Origin: Micrasema longulum
Lineage: Eukaryota > Arthropoda > Insecta > Trichoptera > Brachycentridae
Length of the DNA stretch: 64,000 bases
Assembly: GCA_022494885.1 (NCBI GenBank)
Contig: JAGVSM010001286.1
Span: 1 to 64,000 of the forward strand
Direction: 5' to 3'
This document shows positions 1 through 9,428 of the stretch, one piece after another (within the stretch, counting starts at the first letter, position 1; every line of letters begins with the position of its first letter). Below the pieces are notes generated by a model. The model had not been told where the DNA came from and searched no databases. It saw only the letters and a list, made by a program, of their open reading frames with translations. A program made the translations under genes and the position numbers.

Positions 1-204
1 CCAGGATTCAAATCCGGTACCTCAAGCGTGGTAGCTGAACTAGCCAATACTAGGAGATGGACCTACATATCTTCACTAGATACTCGTAAGAGGAAACTAC
101 TTGCCCATGATTCTGTTTTAATTTCACACACAGAACTTGATTCGTCGTCATCTAAAAGCTGGAAGCTGTACAATATTGCTTGCATTGCATTGAACATCTA
201 TGCT
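1..204. other. No gene; short hairpin motif
   Basis: No convincing coding frame. Positions 111-138 hold a short imperfect hairpin (TTCTG ... CAGAA around a CACACA loop) whose core recurs at 3563-3590 and 55966-55992, so it belongs to a small dispersed repeat. Confidence 0.4.
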
Positions 205-905
205 GGCGAGCTCATACTAATAAATTAAGCCGCAAAATATTTTTCAGTCTATACTCACTTAGAAGGTTGCAAAAATTCTTACCCATTAATACGAAATGCA
301 CCCTTGCACAAGCATTACTACTACCCATTCTAGATTACGCTGATGTTTCCATGACTGATTTAAGCTGTGAGCAACTCGATACACTTAAACGACTTCAGAA
401 TACATGCATGAGGTACATTTTTGGTCTTAGGAAATATGACCACATTTCTGATTGTCGTAGGCAACTGAAATGGCTCAAAATTAGACAGCGGAGGGACTCT
501 CACACCCTCTCCCTTTCTGTTCAATGTACTTCATAGTCCTAACGCTCCTATATACCTGCGTGAAAATTTTTAACGCTTATAAGTTCATGGTTTACCTCTT
601 CGTTTTAATTCTCAAGGCACTCTGTTAATACCCATCCACAATTCCTCATTCTTCTCTAACTCATATAGTGTCCATGCGGCTCGACTGTGGAATCATCTCC
701 CATCCACCATCAAAGATGTTACTACATTATCTCTGTTTAAATCACGTTTAAATAAACATCTCATTTCTCTTCCTTCCTTAATAAAGTAATAGTTTTGAAT
801 TAAGGTAATTTATAAACAAATAAGTTTATTTCTATTTTTGTTTATATCTTTGGCTTTTAATCTTTATTTTCTATTTAATATGTTCTGTAACTTGAAATAT
901 AAAAA
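205..905 (+). mobile_element. L2/CR1-like LINE, 3' end with RT C-terminus
   Basis: Decayed C-terminal part of a reverse transcriptase with its 3' UTR. The first half reads LPILDYADVSMTDLSCEQ and then LKRLQNTCMRYIFGLRKYD, the region after the RT palm seen in L2/CR1-type LINEs. After a frameshift near 520-640 the family's C-terminal signature follows (AARLWNHLPSTIKD, then LFKSRLNKHLI), ending at a TAA at 787-789. The AT-rich tail ends near 905. A second copy of the same 3' end lies at 13355-13680 on the minus strand. The palm and endonuclease are absent, so this is a dead 5'-truncated copy. Clade is by motif only. Confidence 0.7.
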
Positions 906-924
906 TAAAACTATTATTTTCTTC

Positions 925-1022
925 AACAATGTTTGAGTATGTCCAAATGCTTGCAGACTGGCTGGATTTCCTCCTGACAAGTCATAAGGTTTTCCCTCTC
1001 TGTTGAAATAAATTTAAATATT
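925..1022 (+). repeat. FBR fragment, two arms only
   Basis: Starts with the FBR head (AACAATGTTTGAGTATGTCC), runs to CCTCC, then switches to the inverted arm (TTTTCCCTCTCTGTTG). The middle of the element is missing, leaving a small internally deleted fold-back. Confidence 0.75.
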
Positions 1023-1157
1023 ATTTTATTGGTTAGTTGAAAGAAATTGCCATTTGGCAACAAGCCCGTCAATGTACAAATAATTTTATGTACAAAAAGT
1101 AAAATAAATGAATTAAAAAAACATTTTGCTTTGGGATAAGAAAAGAAAAATACTCAC

Positions 1158-1281
1158 TGGCCACAATGAGCTTCATCTTATTAAACAGCTCCTTGCTTCC
1201 GGATTGTGGGGGGATGGTGCATTTGATTTCACCGTGATTTGCATCCAAAACTCTGTCAATGGAAACACCGCACTGTCCATG
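1158..1281 (-). CDS. Host Ig-domain gene, exon 3 of those visible
   Basis: Minus-strand exon of 124 bp between a TTTTTAG acceptor and a GTGAGTA donor. It opens at phase 0 and leaves one base. The 41 residues begin HGQCGVSIDRVLDANHGEIK, followed by CTIPPQSGS and KLIVA. A cysteine after a G-x-I-K strand is what the F strand of an immunoglobulin domain looks like, and CGVSI supplies another cysteine. Phase 0 matches the exon at 2708-2795. The opposite-strand open frame here is only a shadow. The following exon would lie beyond the left edge. I do not recognise a named protein; secreted or cell-surface location is inference from the domain type. Confidence 0.72.
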
Positions 1282-1518
1282 CTAAAAATTAAATACAGAA
1301 CAATGTATTAAAATAATTACAAAGTTTTACGTGAGCAGCTTCACCCTAGATCACCAACCATTCGTATACTTAACAACCGGCACCCCGTGCTTTTGATGTT
1401 TCGATAAGGTCTCCGTCCGTTGCAATTATACTACTGCGGGTACAATTTTTTTCTCTCCGGCCCAAAAACAAAACTGTCATCAAATGTTTATGTGATCTTA
1501 ATATCTTCAGCGCGATCG

Positions 1519-2138
1519 CTACTACCACTACTACTACAAAAGAATGGACCGCCACACACGTCCATACTGGCATATATTCCTAGCTTCTTCTATATTCATA
1601 CATCTTGTCGTACAAGCACTTTGGTTCTGTCTGCTTTTGACATGACCAAACATAAGATTTTGGTTTATCTGATCATGCCACGCCTTCCTTGGTCGTCTTC
1701 GTCTCACGTTACCGTTCATTTTCGCCATATAGACTTATTTTACTATTCTTTCGTCGTCCATTCGTTCTACGTGACCAAACTATCTCAGAGACCCTTTTTA
1801 AATCTTATCAATTATACTTTACTCAGATTTACACTCTCGTCTGATTTCATCATTCGGAACCCTGTCATACATTGATTTCCCACACATTCGTCTAAGAGAT
1901 CGCATTTCAATCGCGTTCACTCAGCTTTCATCCTTCCTCTGCCAGTTCAATGTTTCACTTCTATTAATAAGTTTTGCGACTAAAACTCCGTTGTGTACTG
2001 CCAGTTTACCTTCGATAGACATATTTTTATTAGCAATTACTGTGCTTAGTGCTCCGTTTATTTTGTTGCCCGCATTCACTCTCCTTTCAATATCTTTTTC
2101 TACTCTTCCATCTCTTAAAAACATGCCTCCCAGATTTT
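1519..2138 (-). mobile_element. RTE-R LINE fragment
   Basis: Minus-strand remnant of the LINE also at 11924, 21119, 36676 and 47557. Readable pieces are FLRDGRVEKDIERRVNAGNK and MNGNVRRRRPRKAWHDQINQ, parts of the domain downstream of the RT palm. The 3' end is a (GTA)n-type tail seen as CTACTACCACTACTACTAC on the plus strand at 1519-1537. Several frameshifts make it non-functional. Confidence 0.75.
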
Positions 2139-2707
2139 CAACAAGTTATTTTAGCTAAAATTAAGTCATTCCAATCCACTGTGTCGTGTTATCGCATTAA
2201 TTAATAATAAAAAAATGGACACGTGTGGATGATGTGACCACAGGATATCTAATAGACCCTGCCGCGAGAGAAGTTCGAACATTAAGGTTGGAAGAACCCC
2301 TTTACAAGGCATGCAATTGCATTAATTTGCATTGGGGTCTGTGGAAAAGTGAATAATGATAACGCAATAGCAACGCCACAATCCGCGAACCAGCAAATCT
2401 ACGAAATTCCAGCGTCTATCTGCTATCTGGCGACTGGCGCAATCAACAGGCTTATTCTGTCACAATTTTGTTTCGTAAGTTCGTTCGTTTATCATATATT
2501 CATCTTATTCTAACGCAATAAAAACCACACTTCGCTCTCGTTCCCTCTCATACGATACGAATGAATTTACGAAACGAATTAGTTACAGCATAAGGCTACT
2601 GCACGTTTACTAAAAAAAAAATTAAGTAAGAGGAAAACCGGCAAAAAGACGGGAGGGAGTGTTTTCACCAATCAAAAAAATCTAGAACTACACAATAAAC
2701 AACTTAC
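2139..2707. other. Intronic sequence, no feature seen
   Basis: Lies in the intron between the exons at 2708-2795 and 1158-1281. It is somewhat less AT-rich than its surroundings (2220-2480) and matches none of the repeat families recognised elsewhere here. Confidence 0.4.
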
Positions 2708-2795
2708 ATCAAGTCCGCTACCGTAGTAGTTAATTCCATTTTCCCCTTGTCCAGGACTTAGAGTGTAACTATTAGGGTGTCCTGTGATCTCGATT
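2708..2795 (-). CDS. Host Ig-domain gene, exon 2 of those visible
   Basis: Minus-strand exon of 88 bp between a polypyrimidine acceptor ending TTTCTTTCAG and a GTAAGTT donor. Its first base completes the arginine codon begun by the exon at 7279-7375 (AG + A), then 29 residues follow: IEITGHPNSYTLSPG, then QGENGINYYGSGLD. It ends at phase 0, matching the next exon. Placed between the other two it forms the middle of an Ig-like domain. Introns on either side are about 4.5 kb and 1.4 kb. The agreement of phase at both junctions is the main reason to believe it. Confidence 0.75.
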
Positions 2796-2814
2796 CTGAA
2801 AGAAATAAAATCAA

Positions 2815-3530
2815 TCAATAATAAATAGTTGGATAATTTATAAAGCGCCATTTTTGTGAAAATCACCTCAAGGGCGCTGTACAATTAATAAATATCCCAG
2901 TACGTCTTGCAGCTACAGAGCGCATGGACGGTTGGGATTCTAGTTGCTCGTTTTCAATTAAGATCAATAAAAAATTATAAAAGATAGGAGCTAGATTACA
3001 GGACGTCTTGCAGCTACAGAGCGCATAGACAGTTAGAAATTTAGCCCCCATTTACACATTTTAAAAATTGACAAATAAATTTAGTGTATTACAAAATAAT
3101 AATAATATGAATGGTAAAAAGGAGTAAGATTACAACACGCCTTGCTGCTACTAAGCGCATAGACGATTGGAATTCTAGACCCCGTTTACAAAATTAAGGT
3201 ATTTTAAAGTTGATATATTAAAGCTAGATAACCAATCATCGTGCAGCTACAAAGCGCATGGATGAGAGGAATTCCAGCAAAGTTAAAACAATATCAATAA
3301 ATTTATAAAAAATAGAGTATAGTAGTAAATTGGTCAAGTGTTCATGCCAAGAAGTAAGCAATAAAAAAACTAAATAAATCAAACACTGTTTCAACTCCAT
3401 GGTTAACAAAGGGAGATAGATGTCCGAAGAGAAGCTTTTGTAGACAGTAGGTAGATATCGTCGCCATGTGGCCCGCTGGCTAGTAGATAGTTTTTGGAAA
3501 CGCACGTGTGTAGTACTATTATGCCTTTTT
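2815..3530 (-). mobile_element. L2-type LINE 3' end with internal UTR repeats
   Basis: Reversed counterpart of 40920-41756. Four diverged units containing GCAGCTACAGAGCGCATGGA or variants occur at about 2905, 3003, 3137 and 3238, spaced 98-134 bp. The 3' end is a stem-loop (AGCGCC...GGCGCT, 2844-2878) followed by ATAAATTATCC and an ATT-rich tail. The same stem-loop closes the L2-like RT copy at 7078-7113, so this is read as a 5'-truncated LINE 3' UTR or a non-autonomous relative using that LINE's tail. Confidence 0.6.
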
Positions 3531-3639
3531 TATTAACTAGGTTATTTATATAGTTAAGGGTTTTGGTTCTATTTCACACACAGAACCTAATTCTTTATCC
3601 GCTCAGAGACGGAAAATACAATCAATAAAACATTGAAAA

Positions 3640-3990
3640 ATATACAGCTTGCCCACCTCATACCGCAATCCGCATCTGAGGACATAAGTATCATTGGCGG
3701 TGCCCACATAGATAGAAAAGTTTCTTATTGCCGAACGAAAAAAGTTGCCTGAAGGAGCTCTCTCTAATTTGGTAGCCTAAGCATATTTGTGCTGAAAGAA
3801 GGTAATCCAGGAGTACATAATATGCACTTCATTGGATTGAGAAAAGAGGGAAGTGTTACTGACTGGGATAATTTAAATTGATTGGGCATGATCAATTCGC
3901 CGAAATTTTAAAAGCTTCAAAATTCTTTTTTGAAACCGCGAGACCTGTTAAGCCGACAGGACCTATAACAGGCAAAGTTTACCCGCACAA
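3640..3990 (+). repeat. Rep-J copy, decayed
   Basis: Diverged copy of the segment at 33787-34240, which is on the opposite strand. Shared stretches include CTGAGGACATAAGT, GGAGCTCTCT, GTAATCCAG and TAATATGCACTTCAT. Function unknown; reading frames are broken here. Confidence 0.6.
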
Positions 3991-4149
3991 AAGACCACTT
4001 GCTTCGTAGCCATGAGGTTTTTTTCTTGACCTTTGCATTTTTATAAGTCATAATTATTTAATTACGACGAATAAATAGAAATATTTTTTAATGGATTTCT
4101 TTTAATTCTTGACCCATGTAGACACCATAATATTACTATTATTTATTTT

Positions 4150-4790
4150 ATAAATTTATTGCATAAAATTAGTATACATATTAAATAACGGGGAATCTAT
4201 ATAAAACTAATTTATATAAAATAAAAACAGAGTGTTCTCTGTTTATGATAGTCTCCATCTAATATGGCTCAGCCTGTTGTAAGATGGAAATTTTTTATGT
4301 TTTTTAATATAACAATAAAAAAAACTACTTAATTATAAATGCATAGCTAATCAAATGTAAGAAATTAAAAATAGTTATTATGCAAATATAATATGTGCCA
4401 AGAATACATGTTACTTAAACATAAATAATATAGTATAATTTATAATAAAAAACAAATATAAAGTAATGAAATACATAAAAATATAAATAATATGTGTACC
4501 AATTATATAAAGTACTACATTTTTTTTACGCACATTTTTTTTTAATCTCTCGCTACACTATTTATATAGGCAGTTATTTTTATTTCAAAATTTGTTTTAC
4601 ATTTTGAGTCTTTTATATTTGGCAATTGATCATTTAATATTTTTGGAGCAATTACATTGTATTGCTTTTTATCAAAGGCGTTTGGTACGAGTACAAATGG
4701 GACATTCAGTTAATTTGTGTGCTGAACGAGTGTTTATATTTTGTTGGGTTTTTTTGACCTCACTTAAATTATTATAAAATTTAAGTAGTA
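4150..4790 (-). mobile_element. JN LINE 3' end
   Basis: Minus-strand copy of the LINE 3' end seen intact in frame at 10060-10860. The coding remnant (about 4565-4780) gives the same C-terminal segment with substitutions and stops. The AT-rich 3' UTR matches the other copy along 4150-4560, for example the TTAAGTAACATGTATTCTTG region. The two copies are in opposite orientation about 5.5 kb apart. Confidence 0.7.
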
Positions 4791-4844
4791 GGCACCTCAA
4801 AAACAATTGTCCTACATCCAATATACATATGTAACTCAGCGAAT

Positions 4845-4945
4845 AGATTATTTATTCATTTATTTTTTACAGCAACAGTCAAAAATGATTAAATAACATA
4901 ATGAACATAAGGTTTAAAGACAGATCAGGGAAGTTTCTAAAGGCA
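4845..4945 (-). repeat. Rep-K, LINE-like 3' tail
   Basis: Reversed AT-rich tail with (ATTT)n at its end and a core reading GGAAACTT..CTGATC on the minus strand. It is shared with 56022-56130 (minus) and 21620-21848 (plus). Probably the 3' UTR of a LINE whose coding part is not in the window. Confidence 0.5.
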
Positions 4946-5861
4946 AATTAATTATATTAAATTATTTATTTTCCAACTTTTAGTACAATTTTAGAACCGA
5001 AATGGCTTTTACGAAGGATGTTATATATTTGCTTAGTAAATAAAATTCATTCATAAAAAACGAGTTTTTTTTTATTTGTTGATTTAATTTATTTATCTTA
5101 ATGAACGCCAAAAGAAAAAAATATTCTCTACAAGATATTGTATTTGCTTTTACGGTATATTTACAATGTTATTTGATTACAAGCCTTCAAATTGGAATGT
5201 CAAGTAGACAAAAGTGAGCTTTTTCAACATCCACCTTCTGATCTCTTTCAATCGAGGGAATAAAGCTTCTCACGATATTTGCACAGTGTGCGATAAAGAT
5301 ACTTAGTATTATTGACTAATTAATTGTAAAACAATGAAGCAGAATACATTATTTACTATTTTTTGTAATTTTTTTTGTTGTGTTTTCTTTATTTGGAAAA
5401 AAACGGATAAACTTATTTTATTTGTTAATAAACCAGATCCGAAAGACGTTGACCTGCCTGAACGTTGACTTGCCTGCTTTTGGCTGGTTGAACAAACATT
5501 TTTTCGTAAATAAGGACAGACGTTATTTATTTTAGACTTTTTTGAGCTACTTATATATACCTATTCGTAATAAGGGTTAGTTTTTCGTTTTATCTCTTAA
5601 TGTGATTGGCTAAGAGTCCTTGTCGTGCAAAAATCACTACTCTCATGCCATAATCCATGGAGGAAATAAAGGAATACGTGTTAATGAAGTAAAGTCAGAG
5701 CGCGGATTACCCTGAGCCCTCTAAAATTATGACACTCAACCCATGCTAAACGTGAGTTTAGTCATTCTTCAACCGCCAGCTGTGTTTTTTCATGAGCTTG
5801 ACATTAAGAAATAAATATTACATTTTTAAATGTACAGGAAATTATCCGAAAGTTTAAATTA
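4946..5861. other. Intronic AT-rich stretch, nothing recognised
   Basis: No long frame, no tRNA head and no repeat shared with the rest of the window was found. A short partial repetition, GTTGACCTGCCTGAACGTTG next to GACTTGCCTG, is at 5450-5475. Confidence 0.35.
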
Positions 5862-6021
5862 TTAACAAATTACAACAGGGATGGAGAATACTTTGAATAA
5901 GGGAATATGGAAGTCAAGCCATTTACAGGGCTTATGTCCTATCATTGGCTGGTTTAAGTGGCCACTTTACACACTGTGTAACATTCACCATTTTGCCTAT
6001 GTTTGAACATCTATATTTCTT
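5862..6021 (+). repeat. FBR fragment upstream of RT
   Basis: Runs from TTACAACAGGGATGGAG through ATTTACAGGGCTTATG and GTGGCCACTTTACACACTG to ATGTTTGAACATC. It abuts the 5'-truncated RT at about 6022, so the open frame starting at 5945 is a fortuitous fusion of repeat and LINE. Confidence 0.75.
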
Positions 6022-7148
6022 CAGAGTGCCTCAAGGGTCAGTTCTTGGACCACTCCTCTATCTCCTTTACACTAAAGTTATAGAGAACATTATCAAAGAA
6101 TGTGGATTGTGGTCTCACTGCTATGCAGATGATACGCAGATTTATTTTTATTGCAAACCAGGCGAGAGAAGTGTGCTTGTCAATTTAATTGATGGATGTA
6201 TCAAGAAAATAGGAAACTGGATGGCTGAAAACAGACTAACATTAAACCCATCCAGAACTGAACAACTGTGGGTGGCTTCAGCCAGACGACAGAATTTGAT
6301 CCAGGATACGGCTTTACCCAATGTAGGGAGTACCACTTTACCCACCGTTAAACTACTGGGAGTTTTACTCAATTCTGACCTTTCTCTTGACGCTCAAATT
6401 AGTAGAACGATAAGTTCATGCTTCTACCAGCTGAGACAAACGAAATACATATGCAAAAAATTGCCGGTTGATGCCGCCCGTCAATTAATAAATGCGTTTG
6501 TAGTGTCTAGAGTCGATTATTGTAATGGTATCTATGCAGGTCTACCAATGAACAAAATGACTCGCCTACAATCTGTATTGAATGCCGCAGCGAGACTTAT
6601 TTTCGGAATCTCTAAGTTCAGTCATATCACTCCACTACTTCGGGAACTACACTGGCTACGTTTTCCACAGAGGGTCGAATACAAACTCTGTTGGCTTATG
6701 TATAAGTCACTGCACAACTCTGCTCCGGAATATCTAAGGGAACTATGCATTCCAGATGAACTAGCTGACAGGCGTCTCACGCTTAGATCAGCTACGTCTA
6801 CGGCGAGAGGAAAAGTTATTATACCTCTACGCAAACAGCGCACTAAATTTAGTGAACGCGCATTTGCGGTCGCAGGCCCTATGGCATGGAATGCTCTCCC
6901 AGCAGAGGTGCGAGGCTGTGAAAGTGAAGTGTTGTTTCGGAAAAAACTTAAAACCCACTTTTTCTCTAAATCATTTAAATAAATCCGCAGCATGTGACAA
7001 CAAAATAAATTGTTTTAATCAAATTGCAAATTTAAAAGCTTCAATTAAATTAATTTAACAAAAGAATCACTATGCAAAGCGCCCTTGAGGTATTTTATTA
7101 CGAAAATGGCGCTATATAAGTTATCCATAATAATAATAATAATAATAG
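6022..7148 (+). mobile_element. L2-like LINE, 5'-truncated RT, in frame
   Basis: The longest uninterrupted RT frame in the window, ending with TAA at 6980-6982. It enters at RT motif B ([16 protein letters not shown]), then motif C with the catalytic pair in [11 protein letters not shown], the thumb ([31 protein letters not shown]), [14 protein letters not shown] and the L2/CR1-type C-terminus ([26 protein letters not shown]). Motif A and the endonuclease are missing, so it cannot act on its own. The 3' UTR is short, about 95 bp, and closes with a stem-loop at 7078-7113 and an (ATA)n tail ending near 7148. Catalysis would be reverse transcription at the insertion site. The first residues of the open frame, from 5945, come from an FBR. 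It lies inside the 4.5 kb intron of the Ig-domain gene. Confidence 0.85.
7078..7113 (+). other. L2-type LINE 3' stem-loop
   Basis: Perfect 6-bp inverted repeat AGCGCC / GGCGCT around a 24-nt loop, directly before the (ATA)n tail of the L2-like RT. The same structure occurs at 41676-41710 and, reversed, at 2844-2878. Known LINEs use such 3' structures for recognition by their own RT; that role is inferred here. Confidence 0.65.
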
Positions 7149-7278
7149 AAAAGTCAGTAAGTGGTTATATACAAATATTTAATAACATTTAGTAAATTTA
7201 ATCTCATAAAATAAATGAATATGGGAAATCATAAGAACGCAAATATTTATTTTCTATAAAAAAAATATATATTTTTAC

Positions 7279-7375
7279 CTGCAGTACGCTATTGAGTATG
7301 CAACTTGACACAGAACAGTCAAATTATTCCCAGGTAATACCGTGGCTTCCTTTGGGTAGATTTCTACGGTTTGTC
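7279..7375 (-). CDS. Host Ig-domain gene, exon 1 of those visible
   Basis: Minus-strand exon of 97 bp between a TTGTTTTCAG acceptor and a GTAAAAAT donor. Two bases complete a codon from an unseen upstream exon, then 31 residues follow: QTVEIYPKEATVLPGNN, LTVLCQVAYSIAYC. The pattern V-L-P-G-x-N-x-T-V-x-C is the A' to B strand of an Ig-like domain, the cysteine being the first half of the canonical disulfide. It ends with AG, completed to arginine by the exon at 2708-2795. It is too short for the usual ORF searches and was found by splice sites and coding sense. Upstream exons, including any signal peptide, were not identified. Confidence 0.75.
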
Positions 7376-7852
7376 CTGAAAACAAGACAAAAACATGTGT
7401 TAATATTAGGACATTAATGTATTATGTTTGTACTATTTCAAGACATCATAAAAAATAAAATCATATTTGTTTATCTGCACGAAAAATAATAAGCACTAGA
7501 ATTTAATATTGTTTGGTCGCGCCACATGTATTATGAAATGTTTGTTGTATATTGCTCATTCACAGGGTTGCTGTGTTTAATTTTTTACTACCTACTGAGC
7601 CCTGGTAAAAATATTGCAATTATACTACTGAGTGTTTTATTGTAACTATGCAAAAGGTTATGAGTCCAACAGGACGAGACATTTTCATTCACAATAATAA
7701 AATCGAAGTGGTGGATGAATACATATATCTAGGACACAAAGTCAAACTTGGTCAAAATAACCAGACAGCGGAGTTACCAAGAAGAATAGGGCTAAGTTGG
7801 GCTGCTTTCGGCAAACTTAAATATATTTTTGAAAATAAACAAGTCCCTATAT

Positions 7853-8443
7853 CAACAATGTTTGAGTATGTTCAAATGCTTGCAGACTGGCTGGATTTCC
7901 TCCCTAGGGAGTTATTCATAATCAAATTTATTTCAACATAGAGGGAAAACATTTTTGAAAAGGGAATATGGAAGTCTAGGCATTTACAGGGCTTATGACA
8001 TGTCATTGGCTGGTTAAGTGGCCACTTTACACTATGTGTAACATTCACCATTCTGCCCATGTTTCAACATCCACATTTCCTCAACTCTTCCATCTGTTGA
8101 CTTTTGTGAAGTAAAATAGCTGAAACCTTTATCATGTAGGTGAGATTCATCCGGCTGAACCAAATCACCAACTAGGTAACGCCTGAAAACAATTTCCCAA
8201 TTTTTATACTTCTTCTTTTACCAGGTAGTAATTCAACAATGTTTGAGTATGTCCAAATGCAAAGTCAACAGATGGAAGAGTTGAGGAAATGTGGATGTTG
8301 AAACTTGGTAGAATGGTGAATGTTACACAGTGTGTAAAGTGGCCACTTAAACCAGCCAATGACAGGTCATAAGCCCTGTAAATGCCAAGACTTCCATATT
8401 CTCTTTTCAAAAATGTTTTACCTCTCTGTTGAAATAAATTTAA
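7853..8443 (+). repeat. FBR, near-complete composite copy
   Basis: Begins AACAATGTTTGAGTATG, passes through the arm (CTCCCTAGGGAG, TTTATTTCAACA), the body (GTGGCCACTTTACAC, GAACATCC-like segments), the tail ending GGTAGTAATT at about 8232, a second head of 28 bp, then the inverted body and arm ending GTTGAAATAAATTTAA. It is flanked by AGTCCCTATAT (left) and AGTCTCTATAT (right), an 11-bp target duplication with one mismatch; removing the insert restores the RTE-T frame (VPI then CLKRQ). No protein is encoded. Confidence 0.8.
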
Positions 8444-8615
8444 AGTCTCTATATGCCTAAAAAGACAAGTATATGAATCGTGCATGTTGCCGGTGACAAC
8501 ATAGGGACTAGAAACCATGTCAGTAACACAAAAAGTAGCCAGAAAGTAAAATGCACGCAACGATCCATGGAAAGACCGATGCTCGGTATATGTCTAAAAG
8601 ACAGAGTAAAGCTAG

Positions 8616-8834
8616 GGTTTCCTAGGACAGCGGTGCCCGTATTTTAACGGCCGTAGTGAACTGTGATGCAGTGGACAGCCGTCGTACAGGTGATTAGAGA
8701 GTGGTTTCCTAGGAAAACGGTGTTAAATGGTGTTGTTGATAACACCGTTTTCCTAGAAAACCACACTCTAGTCACCTTTACGACAACTGATATCCTGCGT
8801 TGACCGTCCTCTGAGCACCACTATCTAGAAACAA
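8616..8834. mobile_element. Nested fold-back element inside RTE-T
   Basis: Outer ends resemble each other inverted: GTTTCCTAGGACAGCGGTG on the left and, reversed, GTTTCTAGATAGTGGTGCTC on the right. An inner hairpin has arms of about 37 bp at 8689-8725 and 8740-8776, with three mismatches by my count, and the inner arms carry a related GTTTCCTAGGAAAACGGTG. CAGCGGTG-like ends recall hAT-type MITEs, but a clean 8-bp duplication was not found. Confidence 0.6.
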
Positions 8835-9180
8835 CAAAGCTCGAAGGAATAAGACGCCGAACCAGGTGTGGTATCATTGATCATTAAGCGAAAGTGGAAA
8901 TGGCAGTGGGCAACACTTGACGAGGCAAAATGATGGCAATTGGACACCCAGAATAATAAAGTGGAGACCATGGGCAAACAAAGAAGTGTTGGAAGGCCCA
9001 CAGAAAGATGGGTCGACGACATTGCCTCTATTGCCGGTAAAGAGCGTGGATGATGAAAGCGGGTGATAGGAAGGAATGGAGACGTTTTGAAGAGGCCTTT
9101 ATCGAGCAGTGGAGAGAATAAGACTGAAGAAGAAGATGTAAAAGTTTCACGAAATTATAAATAAATAAATAAATACATCC

Positions 9181-9428
9181 TTCTAAATATTCCCATCTCC
9201 AAAAACCCCCCTCCTGTCGTTATCTACCTATATCTATTAAGCAATCTGTTTGATACTATATTTGAAAGATAATTATCACAAAACCACCCTTGTATTTTGT
9301 AATCCTCTTGTTATGTTTTGCGGCAAACAAAACCTACCCCCGAATGTGCATGACTGCGGTTGAATTCGCTTATTAATACCTTTGTATCAAAACCACATAG
9401 GCATACTTGTTTAAAATTTCGGGGGAAC
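9181..9428. other. No feature seen
   Basis: Follows the RTE-T tail. No repeat or coding frame recognised; a possible plus-strand exon begins at 9429. Confidence 0.35.

Larger units (their letters stand above)
7640..9180 (+). mobile_element. RTE-T LINE 3' half, split by two insertions
   Basis: One LINE in three pieces. Piece 1 (7640-7851) encodes the RT thumb: PTGRDIFIHNNKIEVVDEY, IYLGHKVKL, RRIGLSWAAFGKLKYIFENK. Piece 2 (8447-8615) continues CLKRQVYESCMLPVTT and, after frame decay, TQRSMERPMLGICLKDR. Piece 3 (8835-9180) has KRSVGRPTERWVDDIASIAG and RKEWRRFEEAFIEQWRE, the usual C-terminus of RTE-type LINEs, then an (ATAA)n tail at 9162-9178. An FBR separates pieces 1 and 2 and a fold-back separates 2 and 3. 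Motifs A to C of the RT are absent. RTE-like assignment is by motif. Confidence 0.75.

Noticed and set aside
1420..1875. 151-codon plus frame
   Set aside because: It is antisense to the RTE-R LINE fragment and simply lacks stops.
2860..3260. CRISPR-like array of conserved units and spacers
   Set aside because: Units are too diverged, spacing varies from 98 to 134 bp, and the block ends in a LINE 3' tail in a eukaryotic context.
5945..6021. N-terminal extension of the L2-like RT frame
   Set aside because: This part is FBR sequence shared with many loci; the RT homology starts at VPQGSVLGP.
6622..6993. 123-codon minus frame
   Set aside because: Antisense shadow of the L2-like RT coding strand.
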